From Rhizomys pruinosus (Eukaryota > Chordata > Mammalia > Rodentia > Spalacidae): 64,000 nt of DNA. The notes below the pieces were generated by a model. It had not been told where the DNA came from. It saw only the letters and a program-made list of their open reading frames with translations, and made no database searches. Below, one piece after another: positions 36,890 through 49,800 of the stretch (positions within the stretch are counted from its first letter, which is position 1; every line of letters starts with the position of its first letter). The stretch is from NCBI GenBank assembly GCA_009823505.1, contig VZQC01005680.1:8054923-8118922 (forward strand), in the 5' to 3' direction. The position numbers and the translations under genes are program-made.

Positions 36890-37110
36890 TACATTATGTT
36901 TGATTGTTTGTTTGTGTTTGTGTGGGGGTATTAGTATATGGATATGTGTGCCTGCTGTCATGGAGAGTGTGCATAGTAGGTGTGTGGAAGTCAGAGATCA
37001 ATTCTGAGTAGTTTTCTCCATGCCCCATGTGGTTCCTTATAGTTCTCAGGCTTGCATGCAGGTGTCTTTACCCAGGAAAACATCTGTTTGGCTCTGGTGT
37101 TTTTTCCTTG
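36890..37110 (-). mobile_element. B3-like SINE
   Basis: Reverse-strand tRNA-derived SINE with GTTCTCAGGCTTGCATGCAG and TCTTTACCCAGG stretches. The paralogous copy in unit B (about 43485-43705) predates the duplication. Confidence 0.5.
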
Positions 37111-38413
37111 TCATTCCCTTTATCAGGTCATAATCTTCCAGCCCAATTGTTTATGTCATTATGTCTTCTGAATACTCCCTTTCCTTCCTACTTCCCTCTT
37201 AGTCCATGGGCAAAATTTCACTCCACTCCTCTCATGGTGTCTTGTAGTCTATTCCTCAGAATGAGATTCCCACAAAAGATCATGTGAGCCCATCCCATGA
37301 GCAATGTCTTTGAGAAACAGTCCAGTGGAAATGCAGGCAAACATCAATCAAAGAACAATCTGGGGAGGAACAGCAGCAAATATTGAGCTTTCTTTTCATT
37401 GTGTCTGAAGTCTCTGGTCATCATTGAAGTTACTTCTAATTACAGTCAGGATTTTATTTGCATAATTTTACTTAAGGTCCTGGTAGCTACAGTCCAAAGA
37501 ATGTTGACTAAGCCTCGCAGCAAACACCAAAGTTACATAAACACAAAGAATATGCTAGAACTGATTCATCTGGGACAAATCAGTATGATTTTATTGCAAT
37601 ATGTGTGAAATATACTATTAGGAGGGAAAATGCCATAGAGAAATTTAGTTCTGGTCAATAGTGATAGCTCCTTGCAACAGGAGGAACAATATTTAGATTG
37701 GTTGACATTGGGTAGCAGCTCAACACACACTCTAGTTTATGAATTTTTTTTCGTGTACCTGAATGAATAATTTTATAACTGAAAACACCTAAATGCTCAG
37801 ACTTGTGCTGTGCCACAACAGTCTTTTTCATTTTTCTAAGTCCACAGGGGCACCTGGAGCACACTCATGAGCTGTTCAGATCAAACTGGCTTCTTGAAAA
37901 CAGCCTGCTGTGGCTTCACTGTGACTTAATCTATGTCTCCTTTCCTCTTGAGCTCAAATACCCGCAGCAGGATCAGGTCATCTTCTCCTCTCCGCATGGA
38001 TCTGAAGGAGGGGCCTCATAAAGTACACATTCCCAAGGATGCTAATTTACCTGGAACCTGCATTCTGTTTCACTGGGGTTCATATCTGCCAGATTCTCCC
38101 ACGTTTTTAGAGCATCAGGTTCCAACACAAAAGCCTGTTCCACAGCATATTCAATAAAACAACCCTGCTATTTTTTGATGAATAATGAAAGGTAAATATT
38201 CAAGCAGATGAGAAACAGCAGAAGGTAACAGGGCACATCCATCATTATCACATGTAAGGGAAGAACATCTCAGAACCACAGAGGAACATCATGTCGGAAG
38301 CTTTGAACAGAGCAATAGCAAGGAACCCTGAGGACCTTGGACTCTTCCCCTCCCCATCAGTGTACACATTCTCTAACTGAAGGGACTCTCCATTAGCCTT
38401 CTCCTGACAGCCC

Positions 38414-38421
38414 TGTATATG
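38414..38421 (+). promoter_or_regulatory. TATA-like element, unit B
   Basis: TGTATATG about 70 bp before the ATG at 38489, aligned with TATAAATA of unit C. Confidence 0.5.
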
Positions 38422-38488
38422 CAGGCTGGGCCCTCACTCTGTACACACTCACCTCTGAGATCAGCAGTCCTCCAGGTGACTCCCAGCC

Positions 38489-39519
38489 ATGAGAACACTC
38501 ACCCTCCTCGCTGCTCTTCTCCTGCTGGCCTTCCAGGCCCAGGCTGATGCTCTCCCAGCAGCAGCTGAGGAGTCTCCAGATGAGGAGCAGCCAGGGGAAG
38601 AGGACCAGGACATGGAAATTTCCTTTGGAGGTCCTGAAAGCTCTGCCCTTCAACATGGAGGTGTGCGATGCCTATCACTAGGCTAGAAGCTGAATCTCGT
38701 GGGGAAGGGCTGGAGCCAGGTTTCAGAATCCTGTCTAAAACAGTCTGACTCATTGGTAACTCTGTATTACTGAGTCTTTATATCTTCTCCATAGAAGTAA
38801 CAGTGAGTAAGAAATTAGCCACTTTGAACTTTCTCATGAAGTTTTGCTCCCAAAAATATATCTGTTGAATTCACCAGAAGTTAGATCAATATCCTAAGTA
38901 CATCCATCCAGAATAAAAGGAGTAGTCTTGAGTATAATGAGATAAAATTTTACTTATATAAAATCATGGACTGTGATGTTTTAGATCAGTGTGACATTGT
39001 ACTAAATAAATGTGTGATTAGTACAAGGTGTTTCATATTAAAGACCCACCAAATTGTTCTCAAGTCCTGTACATTACCAACCCTTGAGTGTGATTGCTTC
39101 AGTTTGTGTGGAGTTGATTATTCTGATGCCTGTCATGTTCCTAACATAATAAACCTGCATTATATCGATTTTTTAATGAAAGGATGTAGACTCCATATGC
39201 CACTGACTCCATACTGAATATCTGACATTCATTCTGTGCATGTTCAGGTATAAGAAAAATTTTGACACGCTCCTGCAGAATCAACTGCGGGCATGGTCAG
39301 TGTATCAATGGGTTCTGCTCTCTGGATAAATTATGCTTTGCTGAAGGGCATGGTTGTGCATGCCTTTAATCCCAGCACTTGGGAGGCAGAGGCAGGTGGA
39401 TCTTTGTAAGTTCAAGGCCAGCCTGGTCTACAGAATGAGTTCCAGGACAGCTGGGGCTACAGGGAGACCCTGACTCGAAAAGACCAAAAAAAATATGCTT
39501 TGCCTTCTGGTACAGCTGA
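38489..39519 (+). pseudogene. alpha-defensin pseudogene, Paneth-type, exon 2 split by a B1 SINE (unit B)
   Basis: Exon 1 (38489-38660) is open: signal peptide MRTLTLL to AQA, then an acidic propiece with EEDQDMEISFGG, ending in phase 1. The donor reads GTGTGC, weaker than GTGAGT of unit A. Exon 2 (39248-39519) keeps cysteines 2, 3 and 4, but the cysteine 1 codon is CGC, and a B1 interrupts it at 39342-39493. Past the B1 the place of the final Cys-Cys reads TGG TAC. The poly(A) signal is AGTAAA instead of AATAAA. The gene cannot give a normal defensin even with the B1 removed. Its exon 1 is the best preserved of the three units. Confidence 0.85.
39342..39493 (+). mobile_element. B1 SINE inside defensin exon 2
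   Basis: Full B1 from a GGGCATGG head through TTTAATCCCAGCACTTGGG to an A-rich tail. It is flanked by the direct repeat TATGCTTTGC at 39332-39341 and 39494-39503, which are target-site duplications. Confidence 0.95.
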
Positions 39520-39669
39520 GAATGAAGAACAGACACAGGAGATCACCTATCACTTTGAGACCAAGAAGACTCTTCTAATTTCCTCTGTACCTGTCTGAAA
39601 TTTTTCTTCTTTATAACTAGTAAATTTCTCATAGCACATTCTATGTTGAGTTCCTTTGAAAAATTATTT

Positions 39670-39815
39670 TTATAAGGCACATGACTTTAGTTCCCTTACT
39701 TGCGATTCAGAGGGAGGTAGATCTCTATCATTTTCAGGTTAGCCTGGTCTCCATAGCAAATTTCAAAGTAAATGAGGCTACAGGGAATCCTTGCCTCAGA
39801 AAGACTGAAAGAAAA
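39670..39815 (+). mobile_element. degenerate B1 SINE
   Basis: Old B1-like order with TTAGCCTGGTCTCCATAGC and a diverged tail, at the left edge of the sequence found only in unit B. Confidence 0.55.
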
Positions 39816-41450
39816 TAGTTGTGCCAAATACTAAATGTTTTAAAGCCTTGCTCAGGCAGCAGATAGGAAGTGTGAGGGAAGGACAGTGAAGCTGCTGATC
39901 TCTCTGCATACCTCCCTTGCTCTTTCCTGTTTCCCATTGAGGACACTCATAAAGACCTCACCTTTGTTTTAGGCAGAATTATCAATTATAGCTTCAAGTC
40001 TATATACTCATAATATCAAATATTTCTGAGAACCTTCATCACCTTTCCAAAGCATTGGAGTTTGTTGTGGAGACACAGAATGAACAACTTCATTCTAAGC
40101 CCTGGGATGTTATTTGCTCCATGGACACACCTTTCTGTGATGTTAGAAAATATTGTAGTCAAATACAGATGAATAAGTATAAAAGCAAGAAGCCCCAAAC
40201 TGCAATTTGTACCTAATCTGTGACAAGTATACATGTATATTACAGGTCTGACTTATGTCTCTAAAGATACTTATTGATGTGACAGGATATTTTCTTTGTT
40301 TTTTCCCCTTCTTTGTTTATATAAAGTTCATTAGAACTCACTTGCCACACTCTCCAAAAGGCCAGGTAGATGTTGAGCACAAAATCTTGCGACAAGTACT
40401 GCAGGAACCAGTAATTCTTGGAACAAACATTTCTTGTCTATTTGTCCACACACATTTGGAAATGGAAGTTTTGATCAATCCATAGCTGCTCTTACTGGAG
40501 CTGGCAGTTGTAGAGTATTTAAAGCTATCTTAGAGTGACAGAGAATGCAGATTCTGAGAAAGGAACCATGGGGTTACTTGCTGGTCTTGACCACAGGCAC
40601 CCAGAGAGAGGACCAGTTTCTTTCATATTTACGCTATTCTGAAGCCAAGGTGGCTCACGAACATAGACTTCCGATTGTCCTGTCTAAGGAATCAAGTAAA
40701 GGAGTTATAAACCCGGGGAAGTCCTTGGCTGGGAAAGCATATAACAGAACACAAAATGAATGATTTGGACATGGTAAAGTTCCAGTTCTGCCCTCTTTAA
40801 GAGGATCAGTGAAAGTCTGTGTTCTTGGTCAGGGCTTGGAACGTAAGGAAAACTTTATTGGGTTCCTGTACCTATCCCTGACTTAAAGATTAGTGGGTCT
40901 GAGGAATGGTGGGGGAGATTCATTTGGTAGAGTTGGTCCTAACACAAAAGACAGAATGTGTGGGGTCTAGAGGAGGGGACTGTGGGAGGGTACTGACAGT
41001 GAAGGAGGTATAGAGTGATTAAGATCGATGGAGATGTTATGTGTAAAATACACTCCTATTTAATAAAACAAAAATTAAAAAAGATTAGTGTGTCTCACTG
41101 TAACTATGTTCCTCAACCGTAGAAGGGCCCATTCCTATCTCTGGATTAGAAGAATTCAATTTAGCTCAGAATCTGCCTGGCTTCTTCCTTTCCTGCATCT
41201 CTAGAGTCTCTTAAGATTTTATTTTATAAAAAATTTGGCTTTGAAAAAAATTATTTTATAATTGAATTCTGCCCGTTTCCACCTTTTCAGTTGTACTGTG
41301 TTCCCTGCTAGGATTCAGCTTCTTTCCATTTTTTTCCTCTACAATTTCAAACCATTTCAGCTTACATTAATTTTCCTGACTCAATGTAACTTTTATAAAC
41401 TTAAGCTGGAGAGTAAATGCTCTTTTTGCTTTTATATGTTGTTTTTCAAT
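39816..41450. other. extra 1.6 kb of unit B, no gene seen
   Basis: Absent from unit A. The open frames at 40255-40485 and 40545-40763 show no known motif and no codon signal. Content otherwise unknown. Confidence 0.45.
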
Positions 41451-43484
41451 ACTCTCCTACAGTTGGAGGAGGAAGGAACATCTACACAATTGCATACAAA
41501 TTAATTGCTTCCTGATACTTCATGTACCCATGTAAAATGACATTATTACTACAGAATGTCACTGAGTCCTATGGAGTAAATATGTCACTGAATGAGCACG
41601 TGTGTTAGCTTAGCTAAAATAATGCTAATTAAAATCATTTAATACCAAAACACAGGTAGGAGTACCAAGTAAAGTAAGATTCATGAACCATAAGATTTCA
41701 TAAAGAAGATGGAGACAAATGTAGCCTGAGTGAGAGCAAAGATTCCATGGTGAGTTTAAATCTAAATTTTATCAGCTACCTGAAGCCTGGATATGTGAAG
41801 AGAAGGGCTGGAGCATCCTAGGGCACTGATGGCTGAATAACCAAAAGGACCAAGGTTGGATTCCAACAATATTTGATTCAACAACATTGACTGAGTGCAT
41901 GATTATGACTTCCAATATCTACCAGTGTCTTCACTTTATTTGTAGTGATTATAGAACAATCAGTTATTGGTGGCATAGTATAAATTCCAAAGGAGGAAAT
42001 TGGAGAGATAGACACTAAAGAGAGGTTGTGGAACTCCTGAGAAATGATCTGTCAGTGCATGTCTGTGAACTTGGAGCAGCTGTTAGCCTCTGGGCTCAGA
42101 ACAGTGATAGCGACAGCAGGAGGCAGAGGTTATGCAGAACAGCTAAGGAAGAATTTTCGGTAGCAGAGAAGTGCAAGGGGTTTAACCACATCTAGGTTAC
42201 CTAATCTTTAGTGAGTTTGAGAAAGGTCATAACTTCTCTAAAGTTTCTTTTCAAAATCACAAAAGTTGGTCAATGAGTGCAGCTGCTTTATTGGGTTGTT
42301 GTAAAATCTTGCTTTCATAAAGTACATAACAATTTCTTATCAATAAAATATAAGCAAATATGAACAATGAATATTTTATTTTCTTTGGGTATAGTATCCA
42401 TGGTATGATAAAGTTCCAGGTAACATGGTTTCTGTGAAAGCATACAAGGCTGTTTTCATCCTTCTATAAATGTAAAAAGAAATTAGTGTTTTCATTTTAT
42501 AAGATGTTCAGTTCCAACACACTTAAATGTTTTAGCCCTCAGTGACTAGCTCATGGATGTTAAAGTATTGGAAACTGTATTTTCCATTTTCATATACCTC
42601 CAGTACTGTCAAAATTAGAAAGTTCATTGTTAGAGAGATTACAAAATCATCAGTTTTCAAGTCATAATACAACAGAAGTCAAGTGAATGTACAACAGAGT
42701 GAGACTGTATAAGGACTTGGGTGAGCTGAGAGATGAGGTGCACTTACAGGATGTTGATGCTGGTGGAGGAGAGGAAATGGAGAATGTGGAATCCAGCAGT
42801 GTGCGGGTTATGTTGACCAGAAGACAAGCATGTTAGCATGGATGATGGAAAATATGTTAGGGTGCATACTGATCAGAGGAAGTTATTCAGGCTGTAGAGA
42901 CAGAGCTCCTTGCTTTGAAGATGGATGACAAGGAATCAGCAGTTCTAGAGGAACTCAAGTTGTGAAGTCAGTCCACAACCTATGACTCCAGGGCCAGGGT
43001 TTATACTCATCCCATTGTGTTCCTAGGCTTGGTAAGGACTCTAAAGCCATACAAGGGAATCCTTAAAATGGACCTGCCATACATTTTGTATTATGAACCA
43101 GTTAGCATTTCTTATCCATATGGGATTCTATGATTAGTGGAGTGTTTTGAATGATTCTGTCCATATCCATAGAGTAGGTTTCATGATATTTTAGGTTGTT
43201 GTGGCTATAAGTGATGGTGTCTGATCATGGTGGCAGAAACCAAAGCCCTGTGGATGCATAAGGTGGATTTCAATGGAAATGCTGGTCTTATAAACATCAT
43301 ATGCTTCAGTTATTGTCAGGAATATGTAAACTTGTAGTTCCAAAATATTTTTCTCAAAGGTCATATGAAACCAGTCATTCGAATCTATTTTCAAACAAGG
43401 TATAATAGAGTATCTTTTATGAGACAAAAACATGTTCCTTTCATTGAAACTAGAGTCTTTCTCATGATATCTTCATAAAATTTT

Positions 43485-43705
43485 TACATTATATTTAATT
43501 GTTTGTGTGTGCGTGTGTGTGTTTGGTGTCTTAGTGTATGTATATGTGTGCTTGGTGTCATGGAGAGTGTGCATAGTAAGTGTGTAGAAGCTAGAGATCA
43601 ATTCTGAGTAGTTTTCTCCATGTAGGACATGGTTCCTTGCAGTTCTCAGGCTTGCCTGCAGGTGTCTTTACCCAGGGAGCCACCTGCTCGGCTCTGGTGT
43701 TGTTT
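43485..43705 (-). mobile_element. B3-like SINE (paralogue of 36890-37110)
   Basis: Same insertion as in unit A, with a (TG)n interruption. Confidence 0.5.
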
Positions 43706-44249
43706 TCTTGTCATTTCCTTTATGAACTCATAATCTTCCAGCCCAGCTATTTATGGTGTTATGTCTTCTGAATAGCCCTTTCCTTCCTACTCCCCTCTTA
43801 GAACATGGGCAAAATTTCACTCCACTCCTCTCAGGGTGTCTTGTAGTCCATCCCTCAGAATGAGATTCCCACAAAAGCTCATGTGAGCCCATCCCATGAG
43901 AAATGTCTTTGAGAACAGTCCAGTGGAAATGCAGGCAAACATCAATCAAAGAACAGTCTGGGGAGGAGCAGCAGAAAGTTCTGAAGCTTCTTTTCATTGT
44001 GTCCACAAGTCTCTGGTCATTCGCTTGAATTCCTACTAATGACAGTCAGGGTTTAGTTACATGATTTCCTCTTAAGGCCTGGCCAGTTGCATTCCAAAGG
44101 AATCTTGACTGTAGGCCTCACAGAAGTAAGCATCAAAGATAAAACACAAACAAGGTGCTGGAAAGGACGTCGTCTTGGGATAACAAAAGAAAGCCCAGGT
44201 TCAATACAGTTGGAAGGTTTGTACGTTCCAGGTCTCTTCTCCATTTTTA

Positions 44250-45180
44250 TAAGAGTGGAATATATTTTCTCTATTCTTTTTTACTGTTTTGATTCTTTAT
44301 TTTTTATTTTTATTGTGAATTTGAGTGCTTTGTCCTGTATGTATGATAAGGTCTTGGAATGCCTTTCATTGCCAGAGGAAATAGGACAGATGCCTGGAAA
44401 CTAGAATTAGAGGAAACTTGTAACTATCACATTGTCATACAAAGACAGGCAGTGCTCTTGATTGCTGAAGCATCTCTCTAAGGCCCAGTTTTTCTATGTA
44501 CTCAATGCATAGTGTCAAAAAGTAGTGAATGAGTTCTCACCCCGTTGCATGTATTCAAGAAACAATTTGTCAGAGAGAATCACAGGAGCAATTTCGCAGT
44601 TGGCAGGTCAGGTCTTCCTGCACACCAGAGAACACACAGAGGGTGTAAGATATGAGCTACAAGAGTTGATCTCGGCCAATGTAAAAAATAGAACTTTGTG
44701 AATAATATATGAGTTTACTGAGTAAATTGTTATTTGAGTTCTCATGATGAGCTTGGAACGCAGTATCAATTATCTCCAGGTCCATTTTTCATGCAATCAG
44801 TGGAGCATATGTAATCTTCTATACTTGTCACCTGAGGCACCTAATTAAAGGACAATGTAGTTATAATGTCTGCGCAGAACAAGGCATGCCATTTTCCCCA
44901 GCATTTCTAATTCCAGAAATGTATTCAAGATCCGTTGTGGTTATTGGGCAATATGATATCTATATTTATAACTATCTAAATCAGGTAAATTTATATATAT
45001 ATATATATATATACAGATGTAGATAGGTATGTGCTGTATACATTCAGTGGTATTCATATTTATTACTTATTAGTAATGTGAGTAATAACTAAATTCAATC
45101 AATTTAAGGGAACACATATATGTACCAAATCATTTAAGCGAATAAGTGAAGTTGATACAATTCATATGAGTTTATCTCAA
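44250..45180. other. gene-free stretch found in unit B only
   Basis: No match in unit A between about 37560 and 37600. Includes a (TA)n tract at about 44992-45013. No coding signal. Confidence 0.4.
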
Positions 45181-45974
45181 TATGTGTGAAATATACTATT
45201 AGGAGGGAAAATCAGTATAGAAATTTCATTCTGGTCAATATTGCTAGCCCCTTGAAATAGGAGGAACAATATTTAGAATGGTTGAAGTTAGGAGGCAGCC
45301 TACCACGCAGTCTAATTTTTGAATTTTTTTCTTGTGCCTGAATGAATGGTTTTACAACCAAAAAAATCTAGACGCACAGAGTGGCTGGGCTGTGTCACAT
45401 AAGTACTTTTGATTTTTCTCAAAGTGCACAGGGGCACCTGGAGAACACTCATGAGCTGTTCAGATCACACCGGTTTCTTTGAGAACAGCCTGCTCTGGAT
45501 TCACTCTGAATAACACTATATCTAGTGTCCACTCGAGCTCAAGTAACCAAAGGCTTGAACAGGCGATCTTGTCCTCTCCCACAAGACCCTGAAGGAAGGG
45601 ACTAGTAAAGTCCACATTCACAAGGTGGTAATGTCCCTGGATCCTGCAATGCTTCTGTCATACTTTTTCCAACTTCAGAACACAAAAAACCTCGGTTCCA
45701 AACTATATTGGATAAATATTCCCTGTTCTTTTTCTTTTTCAGTAGTGAAAGTAAATATTGAAGCAGGTGGGATACAGCAGAAATAACAGGGCCCCTTCAT
45801 TGCTATCAGCTGTAAGGGAAGAACATCACAGAACAGACAGCAGAAAATCACCCTGGAAGCTTTGATTATAGAGCAACATCAAGGGATCCTGAGGACCTTT
45901 GACTCTTCCCCTCCCCATCAGTGCACACATTCTCTAACTGAAGGGACTCTCCCTGAGCCTCCTCCTGACAGTCT

Positions 45975-45984
45975 TATAAATATA
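45975..45984 (+). promoter_or_regulatory. TATA box, unit C alpha-defensin
   Basis: TATAAATATA 71 bp before the ATG, the best preserved TATA of the three units. No intron acceptor lies between it and the ATG, so the signal-peptide exon is probably the first exon. Confidence 0.65.
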
Positions 45985-46045
45985 GGCTGGATTCTCACTC
46001 TGTACTCACCTCTGAGATCAGCAGTCCTCCAGGTGACTCCCAGCC

Positions 46046-46803
46046 ATGAGAACACCCACCCTCCTCACTGCTCTTCTGCTGGCCTTCCAGGCCCAGGCTG
46101 ATGCTCTCCCAGCGCAGATGAGGAGGCTCCAGATGACGAGCAGCCAGTGAATTAGACAGGACATGGACATTTCCTTTGGTGGTCTTGAAAACTCTTCCCT
46201 TCAACATGGAGGTGAATGGTGCCAACCAGTAGGCTAGAGGCTGAATCTGGTGAGGAAGGGCTGGATCCAGGTTTCAGGATCCTTTGTAAAACAGTGTGAC
46301 TCCTTTGGTAACTCTGTCATACTTAGTCTTTATATCTTCTCCATAGAATTAACAGTAAGAAATTAGCCAATTTGACCTTTCTCCTGAGGTTTTTGTTCTA
46401 ACAAATTATTTGTTGAATTCACCAGAATTTAGACCAACATCCTAAGTAAATTCATCTAGGACAAAAGGAGTAGTCTTGAGTACAATGAGACAAAAATCTA
46501 CTTATGTAAAATAATGGACTCTCATATTTTAGATCATGTGTCATTGTGCCAAAAGAATGTTTGATTAGTACAGGGTATTTAATATTGAAGACCCATCAAA
46601 TTGTCCTCATGTCCTGCACATGGCCAACACTTGTAGGGTTCTTGGTTTCAGTTTGTGTGGAGTTGATGACTCTGATGGCTATGATGTTCCTAACATAACA
46701 AACCCAGAGGAAGTCTATTTTGTCATGATATGATGTAGACTCCACATGTCACTGATTCCATACTCAATATCTAATGTTCTCTGTGTGTCCAGGTGTAAGA
46801 ACA
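46046..46803 (+). pseudogene. alpha-defensin pseudogene, Paneth-type, exon 2 destroyed by LINE-1 (unit C)
   Basis: Exon 1 (46046-46211) starts MRTPTLL and keeps the AQADALPA junction. Small deletions after 46115 shift the frame to an early TAG near 46154. The donor is GTGAAT. Exon 2 begins at 46793 after a good acceptor but only about 10 bases remain before the poly-T of a reverse LINE-1. No remnant of the rest of exon 2 was found beyond the LINE-1 at 52.7 kb. Confidence 0.8.
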
Positions 46804-49800
46804 TTTTTTTTCTTTTTTTTTTTATTGATGTTTTGTGTATTTCATACATCATTTTTCAGTTCAGCTCAGGCATATTCCCATTTTCCTTTCCCCACCCCAC
46901 CCCACTCCACCCCAGATCATGTATTCTGCTATAAATCTCCTGTATGTTTCTCTCAGTCTTTCTTTTTATGTGTAGGATTTCACATTTCTCTCCATTCATT
47001 TTATATTAGTCTAAAATATGGATACATACTCTCCACCAATATACAGTAATTACAGAGTCTGAAATAATTGGTGGGTGGATTCTAGAGCCCACTGATTCAC
47101 ATTATAATAACATAGTTGCTTTCAGATAAACAGAAACATAATAATAATGTCATTCAGTTTGCCTTTCCTGTATGGGATTTGGTGTTAGCATCTACAAATG
47201 AGGGAAACTATTCTCCCTTTGTCTTTCTGGGACTGTGTTACTTCACTCAACATAATGGTTTCAAGCTCCATCCATTTACCTGAAAATTTAATAATGCCAT
47301 CTTTCTTTACCACTGAATAGTAATCTATTGGGTAGATTTACCACATTTTTTCATCCAGTTGACTGTTGAGGGGCAATTGAGTTGGTTCCAGCTGTTCGCT
47401 ATTGTGAAGAGAGCTGCAATAAACATGGATGTGCATGTATCTTTGTGGTTGGATGAGTCTTTGGAGTATATACCCAGGAGTGGTATGACTGGGTCAGGTG
47501 GTAGGCTCATTCTGAGTCTTTGGAGCGTTCTCCACACTGCTTTCCACAGTGGTTGTACAAGTTTACATTCCCACCCACAGTGGATGAGTGTTCTGCTTTC
47601 CCCACAACCTCTCCAGCATCTGTTGTCGTTTATTTTCTTGATCTTAGCTAGCCGTACTGGATTGGGATGATTACTGAGACTGGTTTTAATTTGTATTTCC
47701 TTAATTATTAATGATGTTGAACACTTTTTTTTTTAAGGTTGTCAAGGTCTGTTTTAATGAAATAATCGGTTGCATTTATACTTTGTAGAAAGGCAGGAAG
47801 TGAGGAGGGGGAGTGGGGCAGAGGGGAGCAGGCAAGGGTGATCTGGCAGGGCTTGCAAAACGCGTTTTAGATAAGCTTGGAATGTCCTGTGGGCTGAAAC
47901 ATCCTGGGCTTATCTTCAGCAAACATCGGCATAGCTGGGCAAGCAGGGCGTGTTTGGGCCTGTCCAGGTGGGACTGTGTCTCGGTCTCCAACATGTCCCC
48001 TTATTTTATTTACTTTACAAAAGGAGAGTCTGTCTTAGGTTATGTGACATGTCTCCATGGTTGGGTCTTTACCGGTAGAGCCCCGTGTCTTAGGCTACTC
48101 GAGTTGCTTTCCGCAAAACCGGTTCTTGGGAGGAGGTATGGGCCAGGAAACTGGCATGCCTCACAGAGCGTCTGGGAAGACCATGGGGGGACCACTCTTG
48201 CAGTCTGGCTGCATCCCAAGTGTGGATGTTTAGGATAAGGAGTGTCCCAGACATGTATCTCCTATTTTGCGGCTCGAGCTATTCCCGTGGTTGGGTTTCT
48301 CTACAGCAGGCAAGTGCTTACCCCAACCCATGGCGTCACAATACTCCCGTCATCAACATCTCCAATTGTATTTTTTAATATTTTTAAAATTTAAACCGGC
48401 ACTGGGAGCTGGATCATCAGCACTGGGATCTAGGCTGGTACTCGTAAGTTTCTGAGATAAGCAAGCTGTACTCATATATTCCTGAGGTTAGTAAGTTGCT
48501 CTGGAAAACTCAGCGAGATAAGCAAGTTAGTAATTTTCTTCGAGCATGTATATCTGACAGCTTTGGCTCCCAGCATCTCCTCCCTTCTTTTATACAAAAA
48601 GAGGGGGGGAGCCCCACTTGTAAAGGTGGGGTTTTCAAAATATCTATGTTATATTTTGAACAACCAAGGTTCCCATAGTTCAGTCCATATTGTTGTAATC
48701 TCACAATTCACCCCAGTCTCTCCAAAACAGCCCTTACATTCTACCACGCCTCCTCTTTCCGCAAGTTTGTTCCCTAGGCTTTGGGAGAGGTGGGGCACAG
48801 GGTGGGTGAGAAAGCAAAGCAGCGTTTTTCTCTGGAGATGTTATTTTTTACTCCAGTCAGGTTGTTTCCCTTAATGGGTTGACAGCTTATCCAGGGTACC
48901 TTTTTAATCCTACTAACAAAGCACAAGCAATTAGATGCTCAGGCATTTAAATAATATTATTATGGCAAGCTAAGCTGACAGAGCATTAGACACAGATGTT
49001 TGGATGGATGGTATGCTAATCCACAGCTGTGGTCTCTCTATTAAAGATTGACATTTTTATTTTTGCTCATATAATCTCCTAACCATCAGAGGGGCTAAGC
49101 TAATAATGGCATCAGCCATGAATTACTCCTCAAGGAGTGAGAACTAATAGCCCAATTAGATTTGGGTATGTATTTATAGACACCAATGGCTGCCACTGTT
49201 GCACAGCATTTCCAGGCATTTGAACGTGTAGCAGATACTGACAGAGGAGTCTTGTTTGACTTAAGGAGACAATATTTTTTGCTTTATTGCATTAGTGGAC
49301 TTTTGTTAAGCTCTCTGGCATTTTTTTTGAATTTTAGAGGCCAGCTGTACATTACCAAGTTATGTTCTCAAAATATTTTTCATGCTTACACCTTGGTCTT
49401 CGACAACAGGGACTTTACCACCTTACTCTTTGTGGACATCCCATCTTTTACAGGCAAAAGGCCTTTATAATTTGGGGGGCTTGGATCTCCCAGCCAACAT
49501 CTCCTTGGCAGAAAAACCCATTGTTTTGACATCAGGGCTTTCCTTTATTAACATATTGTGCTCAATTTTACCACTTATAAATTACATTTATATTTGGCTT
49601 TAGACAGAGAACCATCCCTGCAGTTTGTATGTCCATCAATCAAAGAAGGCAGTCACACCTATTCCACAAGCATTTACCATTATAGCAGTAATTTCCAGTC
49701 CACAGCTGGGGAATGACCCCACTACCATCACATTTCTCCTTCTTATATAAAGGTGAGGAGGTAGAAAGGTTTCTCAGCATTTGGAAAGGGTTAAACTTTA

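Larger units (their letters stand above)
33557..38250 (+). repeat. segmental duplication unit A
   Basis: Begins with the promoter block seen again at about 38250 and 45790. The tail 34840-38160 is collinear with 41460-45700 of unit B. Confidence 0.75.
38250..45790 (+). repeat. segmental duplication unit B
   Basis: Starts with the same promoter block as unit A. It is longer because about 1.78 kb (39680-41450) lies between parts that adjoin in unit A. Confidence 0.75.

Noticed and set aside
49186..49470. 94-residue open frame in the 3.5-kb insert
   Set aside because: Inside a retroposed repeat family whose other copies do not keep the frame; no recognisable domain.
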